NCBI GenBank assembly: GCA_014905825.1
Contig: JACGCN010000017.1
Coordinates: forward strand, 992,001 to 1,056,000
Direction: 5' to 3'
DNA: 64,000 bases
Origin: Lyophyllum atratum
Lineage: Eukaryota > Basidiomycota > Agaricomycetes > Agaricales > Lyophyllaceae
Positions 13,145 to 24,305 of the stretch are shown in pieces. Position numbers and translations under genes: made by a program. The notes beneath the pieces were generated by a model. It saw only the letters and a list, made by a program, of their open reading frames with translations, searched no databases and had not been told where the DNA came from. Every line of letters begins with the position of its first letter. Positions within the stretch are counted from its first letter, which is position 1.

Positions 13145-13820
13145 TGTTGAGGACCGCCGATAATCTAGAGATTAGATAGCGGAATTCAATGTAACGGTTC
13201 TTTAACTGATAAGTCTTTTATTAGAATCAATCTTAACTACCAACGAGTAAGTTATCTCCAACCGCCGCACTGGCGTTGACCAAATAGCAGGACACCTGAT
13301 ATTTGTAAGATAATTATTTACGAGTTGTTCGACTTGCGCACTGCAAGTTTATAGTTGAGATTCACTCAAGTGTTAAAGGCAAAATCAATGTTATAAAATG
13401 TAAGGTAAGGTACAAGTATGCTACGGTCCTTTCCTTATATACTAGTCAAGGGATCAATGAGTCATATCTTTGTGGAAGGTGCGTCCGAGTTGTCGAAGGT
13501 GCGCGCGAGTTGTCGAAGGTGCGCGCGAGTTCCTTAAGATTCTTGAATGATCCGGGAACTCGTGTGCGAACCGACCGGTTCCTGAAAGGCCCTTTGCCGG
13601 ATAGCCGAATAATGACGTGTGGCAAGCTCTTGCCAAATAGCCAAACAATCGTCGTGGGAGGCCGAACCGTTGGTTGCGGTAATCTCCTTCGGCTCGGCAA
13701 TATCCGAGAGGCGCATCGCGTCGGCTTTGCTCGTCGCTCGTCGCGTTGCGCTTGATGCTTTATTCTTTCATCAAGACTATAAGTAAGGGAGTTATACTAT
13801 AGATAGTAGTATCCATAACA
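13145..13820 (-). repeat. 5' LTR of chromovirus copy 1
   Basis: This 676 bp LTR appears identical to 3753-4428. On the minus strand it carries the same TATATAA promoter box and the three approximately 20 bp GC-rich tandem units as copy 2. It is followed on the plus strand by the second CCTCT target duplication. Confidence 0.97.
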
Positions 13821-16077
13821 CCTCTTTCATTAACTCCAGGACCTGTCTTTCTTCGTCGTCACGCGCAGTCACCAAATCCCCCAGCTCCACACGGGCCGCC
13901 ACGTTATGGACAGCTTCCAAGGAGACATGGGCAAACTTACTAGCGATTGTCGGAAAATCCTTTCGTTTCACTTTCAAGCTAGTGTGCAAGAGAAGGGTCC
14001 GACGTTGAAGGATATTGAAAGCCATGAACATGAACGAATGGTGTTCCTGAAACCTTCTGTCCGCGAGCGAGAACAAATGCGTAACATGTGATTTCAGCGA
14101 TACCGCAACCGGGCGGGCAGGGTCCTCCATGCCCCCGAGACCGTAAGGGAACAAGGTAGGGTACATCATAGGAAACAGCGCTGGATTCTTATATTCATTT
14201 GTACGGTTCGGTCCATGTGGAATGCGAATATGACGGCCTCCCGCCTTGAACTGGCGAATCGCGGCAGCTCTCAATTCAGAGTGGGAGGCATGGCCGTCCA
14301 TGTCAGCAATAACCACTTTTTGGAACTCGACGTCACCCTCCTTCCCGCACACGTCGCTGTCATTGGAGGCAGAGCCATCTTCGTCATACCTGGACTGGAG
14401 AGTCTCCTGGGCAGCAGTAGGCAATACATGTTCAACGTGGAAAGGCAAGAACGGGGTTCTTTTAATTTCGGCAAGAGCACCGTCGTTAATGACAATGTGC
14501 TTGTACAGAGGGTTATGGATCTTCAGCCACACCAACGCCGCACGAACTCTATCAGCCCTAGCAACTAACGGTTTCGCCTTATTCTTCAACCACTCTTTCG
14601 TGGGCGGCTCTGACCCGATAAAAAGAACGATAACAGGTGTCACGATATCTTCAATCGAAGGAGGTAACAGGCGTGCAATGGCCCCAGGGTCTTGAGGGTA
14701 GACAATGCTGTGGCCCTTTACGCCTTTCTGTGCGTTCGCCCCTTTCTCGTCTTTCGACTGAACAATCCACAATTTCGCACGGCAAAGGGCAATCATGGAC
14801 TCTTCGATCTGCGTCAAGTCCTTCAAAACATCCGGAACAGGCCCGACGTACATTCTGTTCGCTAATGCGAGCCGAGGCATTTTTCTCCGAGCGAGACTGA
14901 CAGAGCAGGTGTTACATAGCTGCAACGAAGTTACGCCGCCCGGAGAGGTCAATACACCAAGGGGGTCGATCAACAAGTCTTTGAAAGGCCCTGTGGTGAA
15001 CGGCAACGAATATTCATACGGAGATGTGGATTCTACAGTGGGACAGTCATCCATGACAACATCGGAACCTTCATCATCCATGTCTCCATCGGACGTGCCG
15101 CTGTCGTCAGTCAAAACACTATCACCATTCAAGGGCGGATGGTGTCCGGGGCATCCAGGATAACGAAGAATAGTCAGGTCGAGCGCCGCCGAAGGAATAT
15201 TTTGAATCTTGGACATGAGCACGGCCTCGGCGCAACAGGCGCACACCTTAGTGCGCAAAGCATCGGAACTAGTACGCTTTCGAAACCTGGAGGATAGTCT
15301 GTCATTCCAAGTACGTTTAACACGCTGCGGCCACTCGTTCCGGACGGTATCGATGGTCACTTGCTCTCGGCGCGAACATGTCGCGAGATCAAAAGCTGAC
15401 ACTTGTGTTTTACCGTTGAGCATTCCGAATGCATGCTTCCGCAAAACCTTCCTCAGCTTCGCCAGGCCGGCAGCGGGGTCATGCGCGATACCATGCGACA
15501 GCAACAGGCGGCGGAGGGGGCGGAGGGCGATTTTCGGTGCCAACGCAGTAAGTATTCTGGCCGTCTGCGTGCTCGTATCTGAATCAAACTTTTCACTAGC
15601 ATGTTCATCTCTGAAACCATTGCATGCGCCAGTCAGATGATGTACGATGGCATCACCCATATCAGCAGATGTACCACATACGGAAAAGCCATGACCCGCA
15701 GCAATCGCGAACAACTCAGTGCGGGTAAGCTTATCAGACCGAGCCAAAAAATTGTCGTCGTCGAAGTACGCGGGCGTGATAGCAGACAACGATTCTATCT
15801 GGGACGTGATACCGATACATTTTCGGTCAACTTTCAATCCGTGCGCAGAGCAGATAATACTGAGCGATTGACTAGACCAACAACCTTCATGATGACCATG
15901 TACGATATGTCCGATCACAGCCTCGCGGAGCTGCGCCTGAGGCGTGGAACCAGACAATGTTTTACAAACGGATGTACGACGACCTGCACACAACCCGAAA
16001 ACTATGTGATGTACGAGCATAAGCTGACTGTCCTCGAGGGATGTGGAGACCGGAATGCCGTGCTGCTCCAGAGTAAC
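13821..16077 (-). pseudogene. Helitron helicase, middle part (between the two chromovirus insertions)
   Basis: This 2257 bp piece is the N-terminal half of the Helitron protein. It holds a DUF6570-like region with Cys pairs (CACC near 15235; CNTCS near 14910) and the start of the Helitron_like_N domain (HVTHLFSLADRRFQEHHSF, ending ...LELMKE at 13825). The reading frame enters from the right without an ATG being needed. Across the GTAAC duplication it continues the frame of 26182-26819 (VLKVT then LEQHG). Across CCTCT it continues into 3747 (LMKEV then NVITA). So before the insertions this was one open gene. The frame is fully open in this piece, which fits recent disruption. Confidence 0.88.
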
Positions 16078-16753
16078 TGTTATGGATACTACTATCTATA
16101 GTATAACTCCCTTACTTATAGTCTTGATGAAAGAATAAAGCATCAAGCGCAACGCGACGAGCGACGAGCAAAGCCGACGCGATGCGCCTCTCGGATATTG
16201 CCGAGCCGAAGGAGATTACCGCAACCAACGGTTCGGCCTCCCACGACGATTGTTTGGCTATTTGGCAAGAGCTTGCCACACGTCATTATTCGGCTATCCG
16301 GCAAAGGGCCTTTCAGGAACCGGTCGGTTCGCACACGAGTTCCCGGATCATTCAAGAATCTTAAGGAACTCGCGCGCACCTTCGACAACTCGCGCGCACC
16401 TTCGACAACTCGGACGCACCTTCCACAAAGATATGACTCATTGATCCCTTGACTAGTATATAAGGAAAGGACCGTAGCATACTTGTACCTTACCTTACAT
16501 TTTATAACATTGATTTTGCCTTTAACACTTGAGTGAATCTCAACTATAAACTTGCAGTGCGCAAGTCGAACAACTCGTAAATAATTATCTTACAAATATC
16601 AGGTGTCCTGCTATTTGGTCAACGCCAGTGCGGCGGTTGGAGATAACTTACTCGTTGGTAGTTAAGATTGATTCTAATAAAAGACTTATCAGTTAAAGAA
16701 CCGTTACATTGAATTCCGCTATCTAATCTCTAGATTATCGGCGGTCCTCAACA
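16078..16753 (+). repeat. 5' LTR of chromovirus copy 2
   Basis: The 676 bp LTR runs from TGTTATGG to CCTCAACA. Its U3 is rich in palindromes: TGGCAAG-AG-CTTGCCA at about 16262-16277, GAACCG-GT-CGGTTC at about 16318-16331, and CGAGTTCC/GGAACTCG arms at 16336-16343 and 16365-16372. Three approximately 20 bp CGCGCACCTTCGACAACT-like tandem units (about 16370-16430) lie just upstream of the TATA box. An AATAAA near 16675 may serve polyadenylation in the 3' copy. Confidence 0.97.
16457..16463 (+). promoter_or_regulatory. TATA box of the chromovirus LTR promoter
   Basis: TATATAA sits in the middle of the 5' LTR, after the tandem GC-rich units and about 490 bp before the gag ATG. It is the likely core promoter for the genomic RNA, with transcription probably starting near 16490. 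The same box exists in all four LTRs. Function is inferred from sequence and position only. Confidence 0.65.
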
Positions 16754-16754
16754 T

Positions 16755-16772
16755 TGGTGGACACACCCGGAA
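16755..16772 (+). other. Primer-binding site, complementary to tRNA-Ala(AGC)
   Basis: TGGTGGACACACCCGGAA starts one base after the LTR. It equals TGG (complement of the added CCA tail) plus 15 bases identical to the plus strand over the 3' end of the tRNA-Ala gene at 57296-57379. After one mismatch the next four bases (TGAA) match again. Confidence 0.88.
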
Positions 16773-16951
16773 CTGAAGTCTACAACCGTAATTCAGTTTC
16801 TATCTTGCTACACATCTATTCTCTCTTACTATTCACGGAACCACGAAGTACTAAGGAGAACCCTCATCAACCACGGTCGCGCAATTCAGACCTTTGGTAA
16901 TTATTCATATTGAACTAAGCGTCTAACTAATCTTTTAGGAAGTTTTTAACA

Positions 16952-19900
16952 ATGACTGATACGATAGTCACTTCCACGGGTTTATCGGACAGCAACATCT
17001 CATCCCTCACTCCTCTCCCGGGTTCAGATCACGACTCTAACAGCGCCGACGCTATCAACACGGATTACGAGACACCTCCGCTATACGCTTTCAACGGAAA
17101 CATCACCCCGGACGATATTATCTCGGAGCCAGCGTCTTGTACCCTCGACCTTCCCTCTCTCAAGGCTTTTCAGACATACCAGTCCGATAATCAGGAACTC
17201 GTCGCTCGACGTGCTGCGGCCTTGCGATTCGGATCCGAATCCTTCAGCAAGCTTTTTCTTAAGCATACTACCAGATCGTTCTCGCGTAGACACCTTAGGG
17301 ACATATTCGAACACGAATCATCTTTAATCGATGAACTCCTTTCGAAATGTCTATTCGTGAACACTGAGGGCGAAGGAAATGCATACGGAATCAAGCGTGA
17401 GCCCTATACCGCTATCCTGTCTATGTTATTCAAGATCAAGTCCAAGTTCGGAGAGATCTTATTAGCTAATGGGGTACCCATTCCGTTACTACCCTCTTGG
17501 GGAACTAGAGGAGATATCAGTAAATTCTATTATGCTAACGAATTTGAGATTCTAGCCATCTGCTTCAGAACAGAAGTAGAACGGTTCCTTCACATCTTCG
17601 ACGAGCACTACAATTTTCAAACTGATCTACCTCGGAACCTGGACCTGATTGTTCGATCTGTGGCTACTACCCCAACCTCGGATGTTTCCCGAAACGCTCG
17701 CGATCTCCCCCCACACTTAACCGATCGTTCACGAACGTTACACAGTAATGATCGAGAGCTACCTCGCGCAAGAATGGGAACAGGGGGACCTCGAACAACT
17801 AGGATTTCGAACATCTACAATCAGGGCGATTCTACAGCCAGGGTATTACAGAATCGAAGAAATCAACTCATGACTGCGCGCCCACCTACTTCCAGGATGC
17901 GCGAAGTCCTTGATAACATCGGAGAAACCTTTGAAGAAATTGGTATGCCTCACCGTGACCAAGACAGGCCAGCCTCCTCTGCATCGCGTGCAAGAAACCT
18001 CCATCAGCCGCATCAGCCTCGTTCAGGACCGCCCGACAATGATCCTAGCGACGACGATGATCAAGGTAGCAGCGGCAACGGAGGAAGAAGGCCTCGGCAT
18101 CCCCGATCTTCGCAGGGAAGTTTCCGATCGGGCAATAATCAGCGTCGCAATGGCGGAGGTCCTCCGGACGATGATCCCAGCGACGACGATGGAGGAAACG
18201 GAAATGGCGGCAACCGCAGAGGTGATAACCTTCCCCGAGGAGACCGAACTCTCGCTGAGCGTCCTCCACGCCCGCAACAGGAACCTCATTTCGATTTTAA
18301 ATTAAAATTCGAAAATGTGCCGAAGTGGGATGGTAATACGGACAATATAGTAAGATGGCTCTCGAAGGTAAATAATCTCGCGCATATGTCAGCCACCATC
18401 TTTACCCAGCTGGGTACGGTAGTCCCTCGAAGATTCGAAGGGAGTGCGGAAACATGGTATTGGTCGCTGCCTAGCACCTACCGAGATGAAGTTGAGAAGA
18501 ACTGGGATACTCTTCGTACGTGCATATCCTCTTATTTCATGAATAGGAAATGGCTCGATAAACAGAAGGCTAGAGCGATTCGCGCAAGTTATCGCGAGTC
18601 AGGTAATGCACGAGAAACTCCCAGCGAGTATTACATTCGTAAAGCAGAACTCCTGAATACTGTTTACACCATGGACGATTCAGAAATCATTCTTGAGGTC
18701 ATGGAAGGCGCCCCGGCCAGCTGGAACACGGTACTCACCACACAACTTTACGTAGATGTAATTGAATTCCAGGCCGCCATTCGATTCCATGAAGACACAC
18801 TTATGAAGTTAGATACCGCGACTTCGAACTCCTACCGTCAGGATCGCTACGAATCGGGCAATAACAGCAACTTCAGGAACCATGGCGCTAATCGAGATAC
18901 CTCTCGAAACAATTTCAACTCCGGTTTCAACTCACGCGTTAACTTAGTAGGAGCCTCTAGGACTCTCGAGCCACCTAAATTTCCCAAGGACGACTCAAAT
19001 GTATCTAGGAGATCAGCTACTCCGAAAGATAAAGGTGCTAGACCATGCCGCCATTGCGGAAGTGAATTGCACTGGGACAACGAGTGCAAACACTCTTTTA
19101 AAGGTAATCGGGCAGCTCGAACTAACCTAGCGGTAACTTCTGACGAAGAAGCTCAAGCCCAGAATGACTATGACAACCTTTATTATAGCCTCGACTCCGA
19201 TAGGGAGGATTTTGATGAATCCCTCCAGCCTACTGCAAGCGAAACCATCGACTCTGCAGACCTGGAGGGACCCTCTTTCACCGAATCTCGGGAGGCCTCG
19301 CCGCAGACTTCAAACACCCTTTCTCTAAATACGACATGCGCGCCCTACAATTACAAGCATCCTCTTAACAGAAGATCTCGACGACGTCTGGCTCGAGACA
19401 TCTCAGCGCGCAATTACCTCGTACAAAGCGGTGATACTGCAAATACTCTGAAACCTACGGTAGAGCTAAAGAAGTTGATGTCGCGACCCCCAGGATGCGC
19501 GTTTTTAGGATCGCAGGCGACCCAAACCACTGCCACCGTCGGAGGTGTCGATTTAGACCCAATGGCGGTTATAGTCGATTCAGGTTCGGATATCACCTTA
19601 ATCTCGCAGACGATGCTTGAATCACTTACAGCTAAACCCAAACCAAGGATCGGTCAGAAGATAAACCTGATACAGGTCACCGGGACAAGTACCATCTCCG
19701 GATTCGTTAATCTAGATTTATTCTTCCACTCTCCCGAGGGTCCGATCAAAATCAGCGTAGAAGCCTACGTCGTTAAAGGTATGACCACGCCCTTTATTCT
19801 AGGTAACGACTTCGCCGATCAATATCAGATCTCTGTTCGGCGCGTCGAAGGAGAAAGCTTTATCACCTTCGGCGACTGCGACCGCACCATCCCAGTCGTA

Positions 19901-22900
19901 AATTCGACACTTCCCTCGTTTCTTGACGAGAATGGACACGCCTTCAAGATCAGAACTCAACACGAGGTTCATGCCCGGATCCCGCGTAATCGAGCCCATA
20001 GGAAGAACCAGAAGAAGAAAAGAACTCTTCTTAGAACCTCTGGTAACGCTGAAGTACGCGCCGCTTCCAGAGTCGTCTTACCACCGGGAGTGAGCAAAGC
20101 TATTCCCTTACGTGTGATCTTCCCAAGAGGCGTAACCTCACTATTCGTCGAAAGAAAAATCGATTACGCTGGAAATATCGACAACCTCTACGGGAGCGCG
20201 GATACCCTTATCTCAAGCGAAAATCCTATCCTTCATTTCGCCAACTTCTCAGCATCACCCGTCGTAATCTCGGAAGGACAACTCCTCGGCATGGGGCGAA
20301 ATCCTCGAACTTGGTTGGATAAGGAGAGTAAGCTTTCCGTTTCTCAGAAGCTTGCTACGCAAACCCAATCACGACTTATCCAAACCGTCGTAAACGCAAA
20401 CTTACGCCTATCCAACACATCGCACGTTACCAGTCAATCCGAGATCTCTTCGAAGGCCCAACGAAATGCTACCGAGAAAGACGACCCCCTGGCCGAGGAT
20501 CCGCTAGAGGGAGGACCAAAGACCTCTGAAGCTCCTCAAGAAGAGGTTCCGAACTCGCGACTTCTCACGGAAGTCGGGATATCCAAAGATCTTACACCAG
20601 ATCAACGGAAACGAATGGAGGAGTTATTACTTCGACACGAGAAGGTTTTCGGGTTAGACGGTCGATTAGGACATTACGATGAACGAGTAGAGATACTTCT
20701 CAAACCAAATGCCACCCCTGTCTCCCTACCTCCATTTCCGGCCTCTCCGGCGAAACGAGAAGTGATCGATAAGCAAATGGATTCGTGGATCAAGCTTGGC
20801 GTTATTGAACCCTCTAAGAGCCCTTGGGCGGCCCCCGTCTTTATCGTTTATCGTAACGAGAAACCCCGCATGGTGATCGATCTGCGAAAACTGAATGAGA
20901 TGGTGATACCCGACGAATTTCCTATTCCCAAACAGGAGGACATTCTCCAAGCCTTGACAGGATCGCAGTGGCTTACGACACTAGATGCCCTAGCAGGGTT
21001 TACGCAACTCACAATGTCCGATAGTGCAGCCGAAAAACTCGCTTTTCGAACACATCGAGGATTATGGCAATTTCGTCGAATGCCGTTCGGATACCGCAAT
21101 GGCCCCAGCGTCTTTCAACGAATTATGCAGAATGTACTCGCTCCATTCCTATGGATATTTGCCCTAGTCTACATTGATGACATTGTAGTCTTCTCACTCA
21201 CTTTTGAGGATCATCTACAACATCTGGATCAGGTCTTCGCGGCTATCGAAGCGGCTAATATCACGTTATCTCCTTCAAAGTGTCATTTTGCATACCAATC
21301 GCTTCTGTTGCTTGGGCAAAAGGTCTCACGTCTTGGACTTTCGACTCACAAAGAGAAGGTAGACGCGATACTTCAATTAGACGTCCCTCGAAATATAAGT
21401 GAGCTCCAGGTATTTCTCGGAATGATGGTGTATTTCTCTTCATACGTTCCGTTTTACGCGTGGATTGCTCATCCTCTTTTTCAATTACTTAAGAAAGAGA
21501 ACGAATGGGAATGGAACGAGCTACATCAAGAAGCATTCGATCTTTGCAAGCAGGTACTCACCAACGCGCCCGTTCGTGGTTACGCGATGCCGGGATTGCC
21601 TTACCGCGTTTATACTGACGCGTGCGACTACGGACTCGCGGGAATCCTTCAACAGGTTCAACCCATCTTAATACGAGATCTTAAGGGTACGCGAACCTAT
21701 GAGAAACTCCAGAAGGCATACGCAAATAAAGATCCTATTCCAAATCTCATACCTACGCTTTCTAAAGACCTAAACGATGTACCGGCACCAGGACCGTGGG
21801 GGGATACCTTTGAAAGCACTACGGTGTATGTTGAAAGAGTCGTCAGTTACTGGTCACGCGTCCTGAAATCCGCAGAACGAAACTACTCACCAACTGAAAG
21901 GGAAGCTTTGGCGTTGAAAGAAGCTTTAATCAAATTTCAGCCATTCTTGGAAGGCGAACAAATTCTGGCGGTTACAGACCACGCGGCTTTAACATGGAGT
22001 AAGACCTTCCAAAACGTCAATAGACGATTACTCACCTGGGGAACAGTTTTCTCGGCCTACCCAAATATGAAGATCATACACCGCGCGGGACGAGTCCATT
22101 CCAACGTCGACCCGATCTCGCGTCTCCGCCGAAGAGTGCCCCCGGAATCTGGTCCATTCGCTGATGATACACGCACCTTAACATTGAACGGCTCGGAAGA
22201 CCCTCTCCGATCCGTTTATGCTGAGCTTGGTGAACGCTTCGAGGAAAAGATCTTATCAGTAGCTACTCGGTACGTCATGTCCGAAGAAGTCAGGGACGAT
22301 CAAGGCACCACCCTGAATGTTAACTCCGATCTACTCACCTCCGAGCCCGACGCTCACCCGATATCAGTTCCATATGTCACCTCTTGCGCATATTCTATAC
22401 TAGTCGGAATCGCTGATGAAGAAATATCGCGCTGGACCAAGGGATACGCGGAGGACCCGCATTTCCGAGAAGTGATCAAGGAGTGGAAAGGCGAGCACAA
22501 CTGGACGAACCCCTTTTACCCACAGTATCATTACGCCGACAATGGGCTAATTTATTTCGAGGACTGGCAGGGGAACAATCGCCTCTGTGTCCCAGCTGCC
22601 CTGCGCAGTGGAATCATGAATGAGGTCCACAACACAATCTCCGAGGCCGCCCACGCTGGTTATCATAAGACTTATAATCGACTAGCTTCAACTTACTACT
22701 GGCCTCGGATGTCGCGCGAACTCAAACTATTCACGAACACTTGCGACGTTTGTCAGAAATCAAAGCCCAGACGTACGGCTCCTAAGGGTCTTCTACAACC
22801 GATCCCTATTCCATCCCAACCATTCGAAGTTGTCACGATGGACTTCATCCCTGAACTTCCTATGTCAAACGGTTTTGACAATGTTTTAGTCATCGTCGAC

Positions 22901-24163
22901 AAACTCACGAAGTACGGACTATTCATTCCATGCACAACTACCATAACTGAGGACGAGACGGCCCTCCTCTTCTTCAAACACGTTATCTGTCAGTATGGAA
23001 TACCTCGCCAAGTTATTACGGATCGCGATACGCGTTGGAAAAACGATTTTTGGCTGGAGATCTGTAGGCTTTTAGGAACCCAAAGGTCACTCACTACTGC
23101 CTACCATCCTCAAGCGGACGGGCAGACCGAGATCTTAAACCAGACACTGGAAATCGCGCTACGCGCCTACATCGCGCCTACTCGGGACGACTGGACAGAA
23201 CATCTGGACGCCCTCGCCTTATCATACAACTCGACTCCGCATACCGCGACTACCTTTTCCCCAGCCTACTTACTTCGGGGATACACGCCAACAACCGGTT
23301 CTACGATGCTAGCAGATCAATCCCACGTTCCTAGACCATCTGCATCCGACCTCCCTCAACCAGTCCTCCTTAGCGAGAAAGCCGGCGCCATGGTTGAACA
23401 TTTCGAGGCTGATCGCACGCGTGCAAAGGAGGCGTTACTATTATCACAGGTCCACCAACGACGGGCATACAATCAAGGCAGGTTAACTACGCAGTTTGAC
23501 GAAGGTGATCTTGTGGTTCTAAATCCTCACTCCTTGAAATTACTAAAGAAGGAGGAAGGGCGTGGTCAGAAACTGCTCATGCGTTACGACGGACCTTTTG
23601 AAATCCTGCGGAAGATAAGCCCAGTCACCTATCACTTGCGAATGCCGGCATCCTATGGAATACATCCAATTATCAACATCGCGCATCTCGAGGCATACCA
23701 ACCCTCTCCTCCGGCATTTGGTGACCGTCCTCAACGATCCTTAAACCGAGATGACTTCGACATCAGGTTGGAATATGATGTCGAAGAAATTGTGGCTGAG
23801 CGGTATCGGCGAGCACGAGGCGGGCGGCGCATCAGAGAATTCAAAACCCGGTACACGGGGTACGGCCCGGAAAGCGATGAGTGGTTAACCTTGAGAGATC
23901 TGAAAAATGCTCCGGAACTAATCAAGGCTTGGGAGCAGCGAAAGTTAACCCCCGCTATTATCACCCGCACAACACCTCCCTCGCTCGGTATCACACCTAC
24001 GCGGGACCTCGAGGCATTTCATCACGGGTCGGGTACGCCGCAGGCATCAGGCGCCCCTAATATCACACACGAGGCAGGAGAGACGTCACAGGGACCTGCT
24101 AATTCCTCTGAAATTGTCAGGGTGCAACCCCGCAGAACAACTCGACAAAGGAATACGCGGTAG
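16952..24163 (+). CDS. Gag-Pol polyprotein of chromovirus copy 2 (2403 aa)
   Basis: A single frame encodes Gag and Pol without a stop or shift between them. Domains in order: an acidic, low-complexity Gag N-terminal region; a Gag zinc knuckle CX2CX4HX4C near residues 699-712; an aspartic protease DSG motif near 876 (VDSGSDITL); RT with the YIDD catalytic motif near 1407-1410; RNase H with TDA near 1556; an integrase HHCC finger starting near 1901 and the D, D, E residues near 1964, 2023 and 2060 (GQTE); and a chromodomain-like tail near 2297-2330 (TRYTGYGPESDEWL). Domain order and the chromodomain place it among Ty3/gypsy chromoviruses, whose integrases can be steered by chromatin marks. All key motifs are present, so it may be functional. 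The start is the first ATG after the leader. Confidence 0.96.
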   Translation: MTDTIVTSTGLSDSNISSLTPLPGSDHDSNSADAINTDYETPPLYAFNGNITPDDIISEPASCTLDLPSLKAFQTYQSDNQELVARRAAALRFGSESFSKLFLKHTTRSFSRRHLRDIFEHESSLIDELLSKCLFVNTEGEGNAYGIKREPYTAILSMLFKIKSKFGEILLANGVPIPLLPSWGTRGDISKFYYANEFEILAICFRTEVERFLHIFDEHYNFQTDLPRNLDLIVRSVATTPTSDVSRNARDLPPHLTDRSRTLHSNDRELPRARMGTGGPRTTRISNIYNQGDSTARVLQNRRNQLMTARPPTSRMREVLDNIGETFEEIGMPHRDQDRPASSASRARNLHQPHQPRSGPPDNDPSDDDDQGSSGNGGRRPRHPRSSQGSFRSGNNQRRNGGGPPDDDPSDDDGGNGNGGNRRGDNLPRGDRTLAERPPRPQQEPHFDFKLKFENVPKWDGNTDNIVRWLSKVNNLAHMSATIFTQLGTVVPRRFEGSAETWYWSLPSTYRDEVEKNWDTLRTCISSYFMNRKWLDKQKARAIRASYRESGNARETPSEYYIRKAELLNTVYTMDDSEIILEVMEGAPASWNTVLTTQLYVDVIEFQAAIRFHEDTLMKLDTATSNSYRQDRYESGNNSNFRNHGANRDTSRNNFNSGFNSRVNLVGASRTLEPPKFPKDDSNVSRRSATPKDKGARPCRHCGSELHWDNECKHSFKGNRAARTNLAVTSDEEAQAQNDYDNLYYSLDSDREDFDESLQPTASETIDSADLEGPSFTESREASPQTSNTLSLNTTCAPYNYKHPLNRRSRRRLARDISARNYLVQSGDTANTLKPTVELKKLMSRPPGCAFLGSQATQTTATVGGVDLDPMAVIVDSGSDITLISQTMLESLTAKPKPRIGQKINLIQVTGTSTISGFVNLDLFFHSPEGPIKISVEAYVVKGMTTPFILGNDFADQYQISVRRVEGESFITFGDCDRTIPVVNSTLPSFLDENGHAFKIRTQHEVHARIPRNRAHRKNQKKKRTLLRTSGNAEVRAASRVVLPPGVSKAIPLRVIFPRGVTSLFVERKIDYAGNIDNLYGSADTLISSENPILHFANFSASPVVISEGQLLGMGRNPRTWLDKESKLSVSQKLATQTQSRLIQTVVNANLRLSNTSHVTSQSEISSKAQRNATEKDDPLAEDPLEGGPKTSEAPQEEVPNSRLLTEVGISKDLTPDQRKRMEELLLRHEKVFGLDGRLGHYDERVEILLKPNATPVSLPPFPASPAKREVIDKQMDSWIKLGVIEPSKSPWAAPVFIVYRNEKPRMVIDLRKLNEMVIPDEFPIPKQEDILQALTGSQWLTTLDALAGFTQLTMSDSAAEKLAFRTHRGLWQFRRMPFGYRNGPSVFQRIMQNVLAPFLWIFALVYIDDIVVFSLTFEDHLQHLDQVFAAIEAANITLSPSKCHFAYQSLLLLGQKVSRLGLSTHKEKVDAILQLDVPRNISELQVFLGMMVYFSSYVPFYAWIAHPLFQLLKKENEWEWNELHQEAFDLCKQVLTNAPVRGYAMPGLPYRVYTDACDYGLAGILQQVQPILIRDLKGTRTYEKLQKAYANKDPIPNLIPTLSKDLNDVPAPGPWGDTFESTTVYVERVVSYWSRVLKSAERNYSPTEREALALKEALIKFQPFLEGEQILAVTDHAALTWSKTFQNVNRRLLTWGTVFSAYPNMKIIHRAGRVHSNVDPISRLRRRVPPESGPFADDTRTLTLNGSEDPLRSVYAELGERFEEKILSVATRYVMSEEVRDDQGTTLNVNSDLLTSEPDAHPISVPYVTSCAYSILVGIADEEISRWTKGYAEDPHFREVIKEWKGEHNWTNPFYPQYHYADNGLIYFEDWQGNNRLCVPAALRSGIMNEVHNTISEAAHAGYHKTYNRLASTYYWPRMSRELKLFTNTCDVCQKSKPRRTAPKGLLQPIPIPSQPFEVVTMDFIPELPMSNGFDNVLVIVDKLTKYGLFIPCTTTITEDETALLFFKHVICQYGIPRQVITDRDTRWKNDFWLEICRLLGTQRSLTTAYHPQADGQTEILNQTLEIALRAYIAPTRDDWTEHLDALALSYNSTPHTATTFSPAYLLRGYTPTTGSTMLADQSHVPRPSASDLPQPVLLSEKAGAMVEHFEADRTRAKEALLLSQVHQRRAYNQGRLTTQFDEGDLVVLNPHSLKLLKKEEGRGQKLLMRYDGPFEILRKISPVTYHLRMPASYGIHPIINIAHLEAYQPSPPAFGDRPQRSLNRDDFDIRLEYDVEEIVAERYRRARGGRRIREFKTRYTGYGPESDEWLTLRDLKNAPELIKAWEQRKLTPAIITRTTPPSLGITPTRDLEAFHHGSGTPQASGAPNITHEAGETSQGPANSSEIVRVQPRRTTRQRNTR

Positions 24164-24182
24164 GCATTTCGCGGTGAACGCA

Positions 24183-24190
24183 TATTTAAA
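24183..24190 (+). promoter_or_regulatory. TATA-like box upstream of the extra ORF
   Basis: TATTTAAA lies 20 bp after the gag-pol stop and about 115 bp before the ATG at 24306. It is followed by a pyrimidine-rich stretch (about 24205-24300) like those at fungal transcription starts. It may drive a separate mRNA for the extra ORF. No transcript evidence is available. Confidence 0.4.
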
Positions 24191-24305
24191 GGAGCAGTAT
24201 TTATTTCTTTTCTCTCAGTTTCTTCGATCTCAATCACTTCTCATATCAGCTTTCTTCGCCTCTACAGCTCTTCTCGCCTCTATTTTCTCTCCCTGCTCAA
24301 CCATC

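Larger units (their letters stand above)
3753..13820 (-). mobile_element. Ty3/gypsy chromovirus copy 1 (10,068 bp, gag frameshifted)
   Basis: This is a complete LTR retrotransposon on the minus strand. Its two 676 bp LTRs (3753-4428 and 13145-13820) begin TG and end CA on either strand, and I saw no difference between them. It is flanked by a perfect 5 bp target duplication, CCTCT, at 3748-3752 and 13821-13825. Internal order on the minus strand is primer-binding site, gag, protease, RT, RNase H, integrase with chromodomain, an extra ORF, a polypurine tract and the LTR. It is nearly identical to copy 2 but lacks 35 bp within gag and is 1 bp shorter elsewhere. It inserted into the Helitron helicase frame. 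The 410 bp between the extra ORF and the left LTR (4429-4838) holds two related pyrimidine-rich direct repeats and no gene. Confidence 0.97.

Noticed and set aside
24114..24305. Upstream extension of the extra ORF containing a hydrophobic stretch, as if a signal or membrane segment
   Set aside because: The frame has no ATG before 24306 and overlaps the pol end; it would need a frameshift or a non-ATG start.
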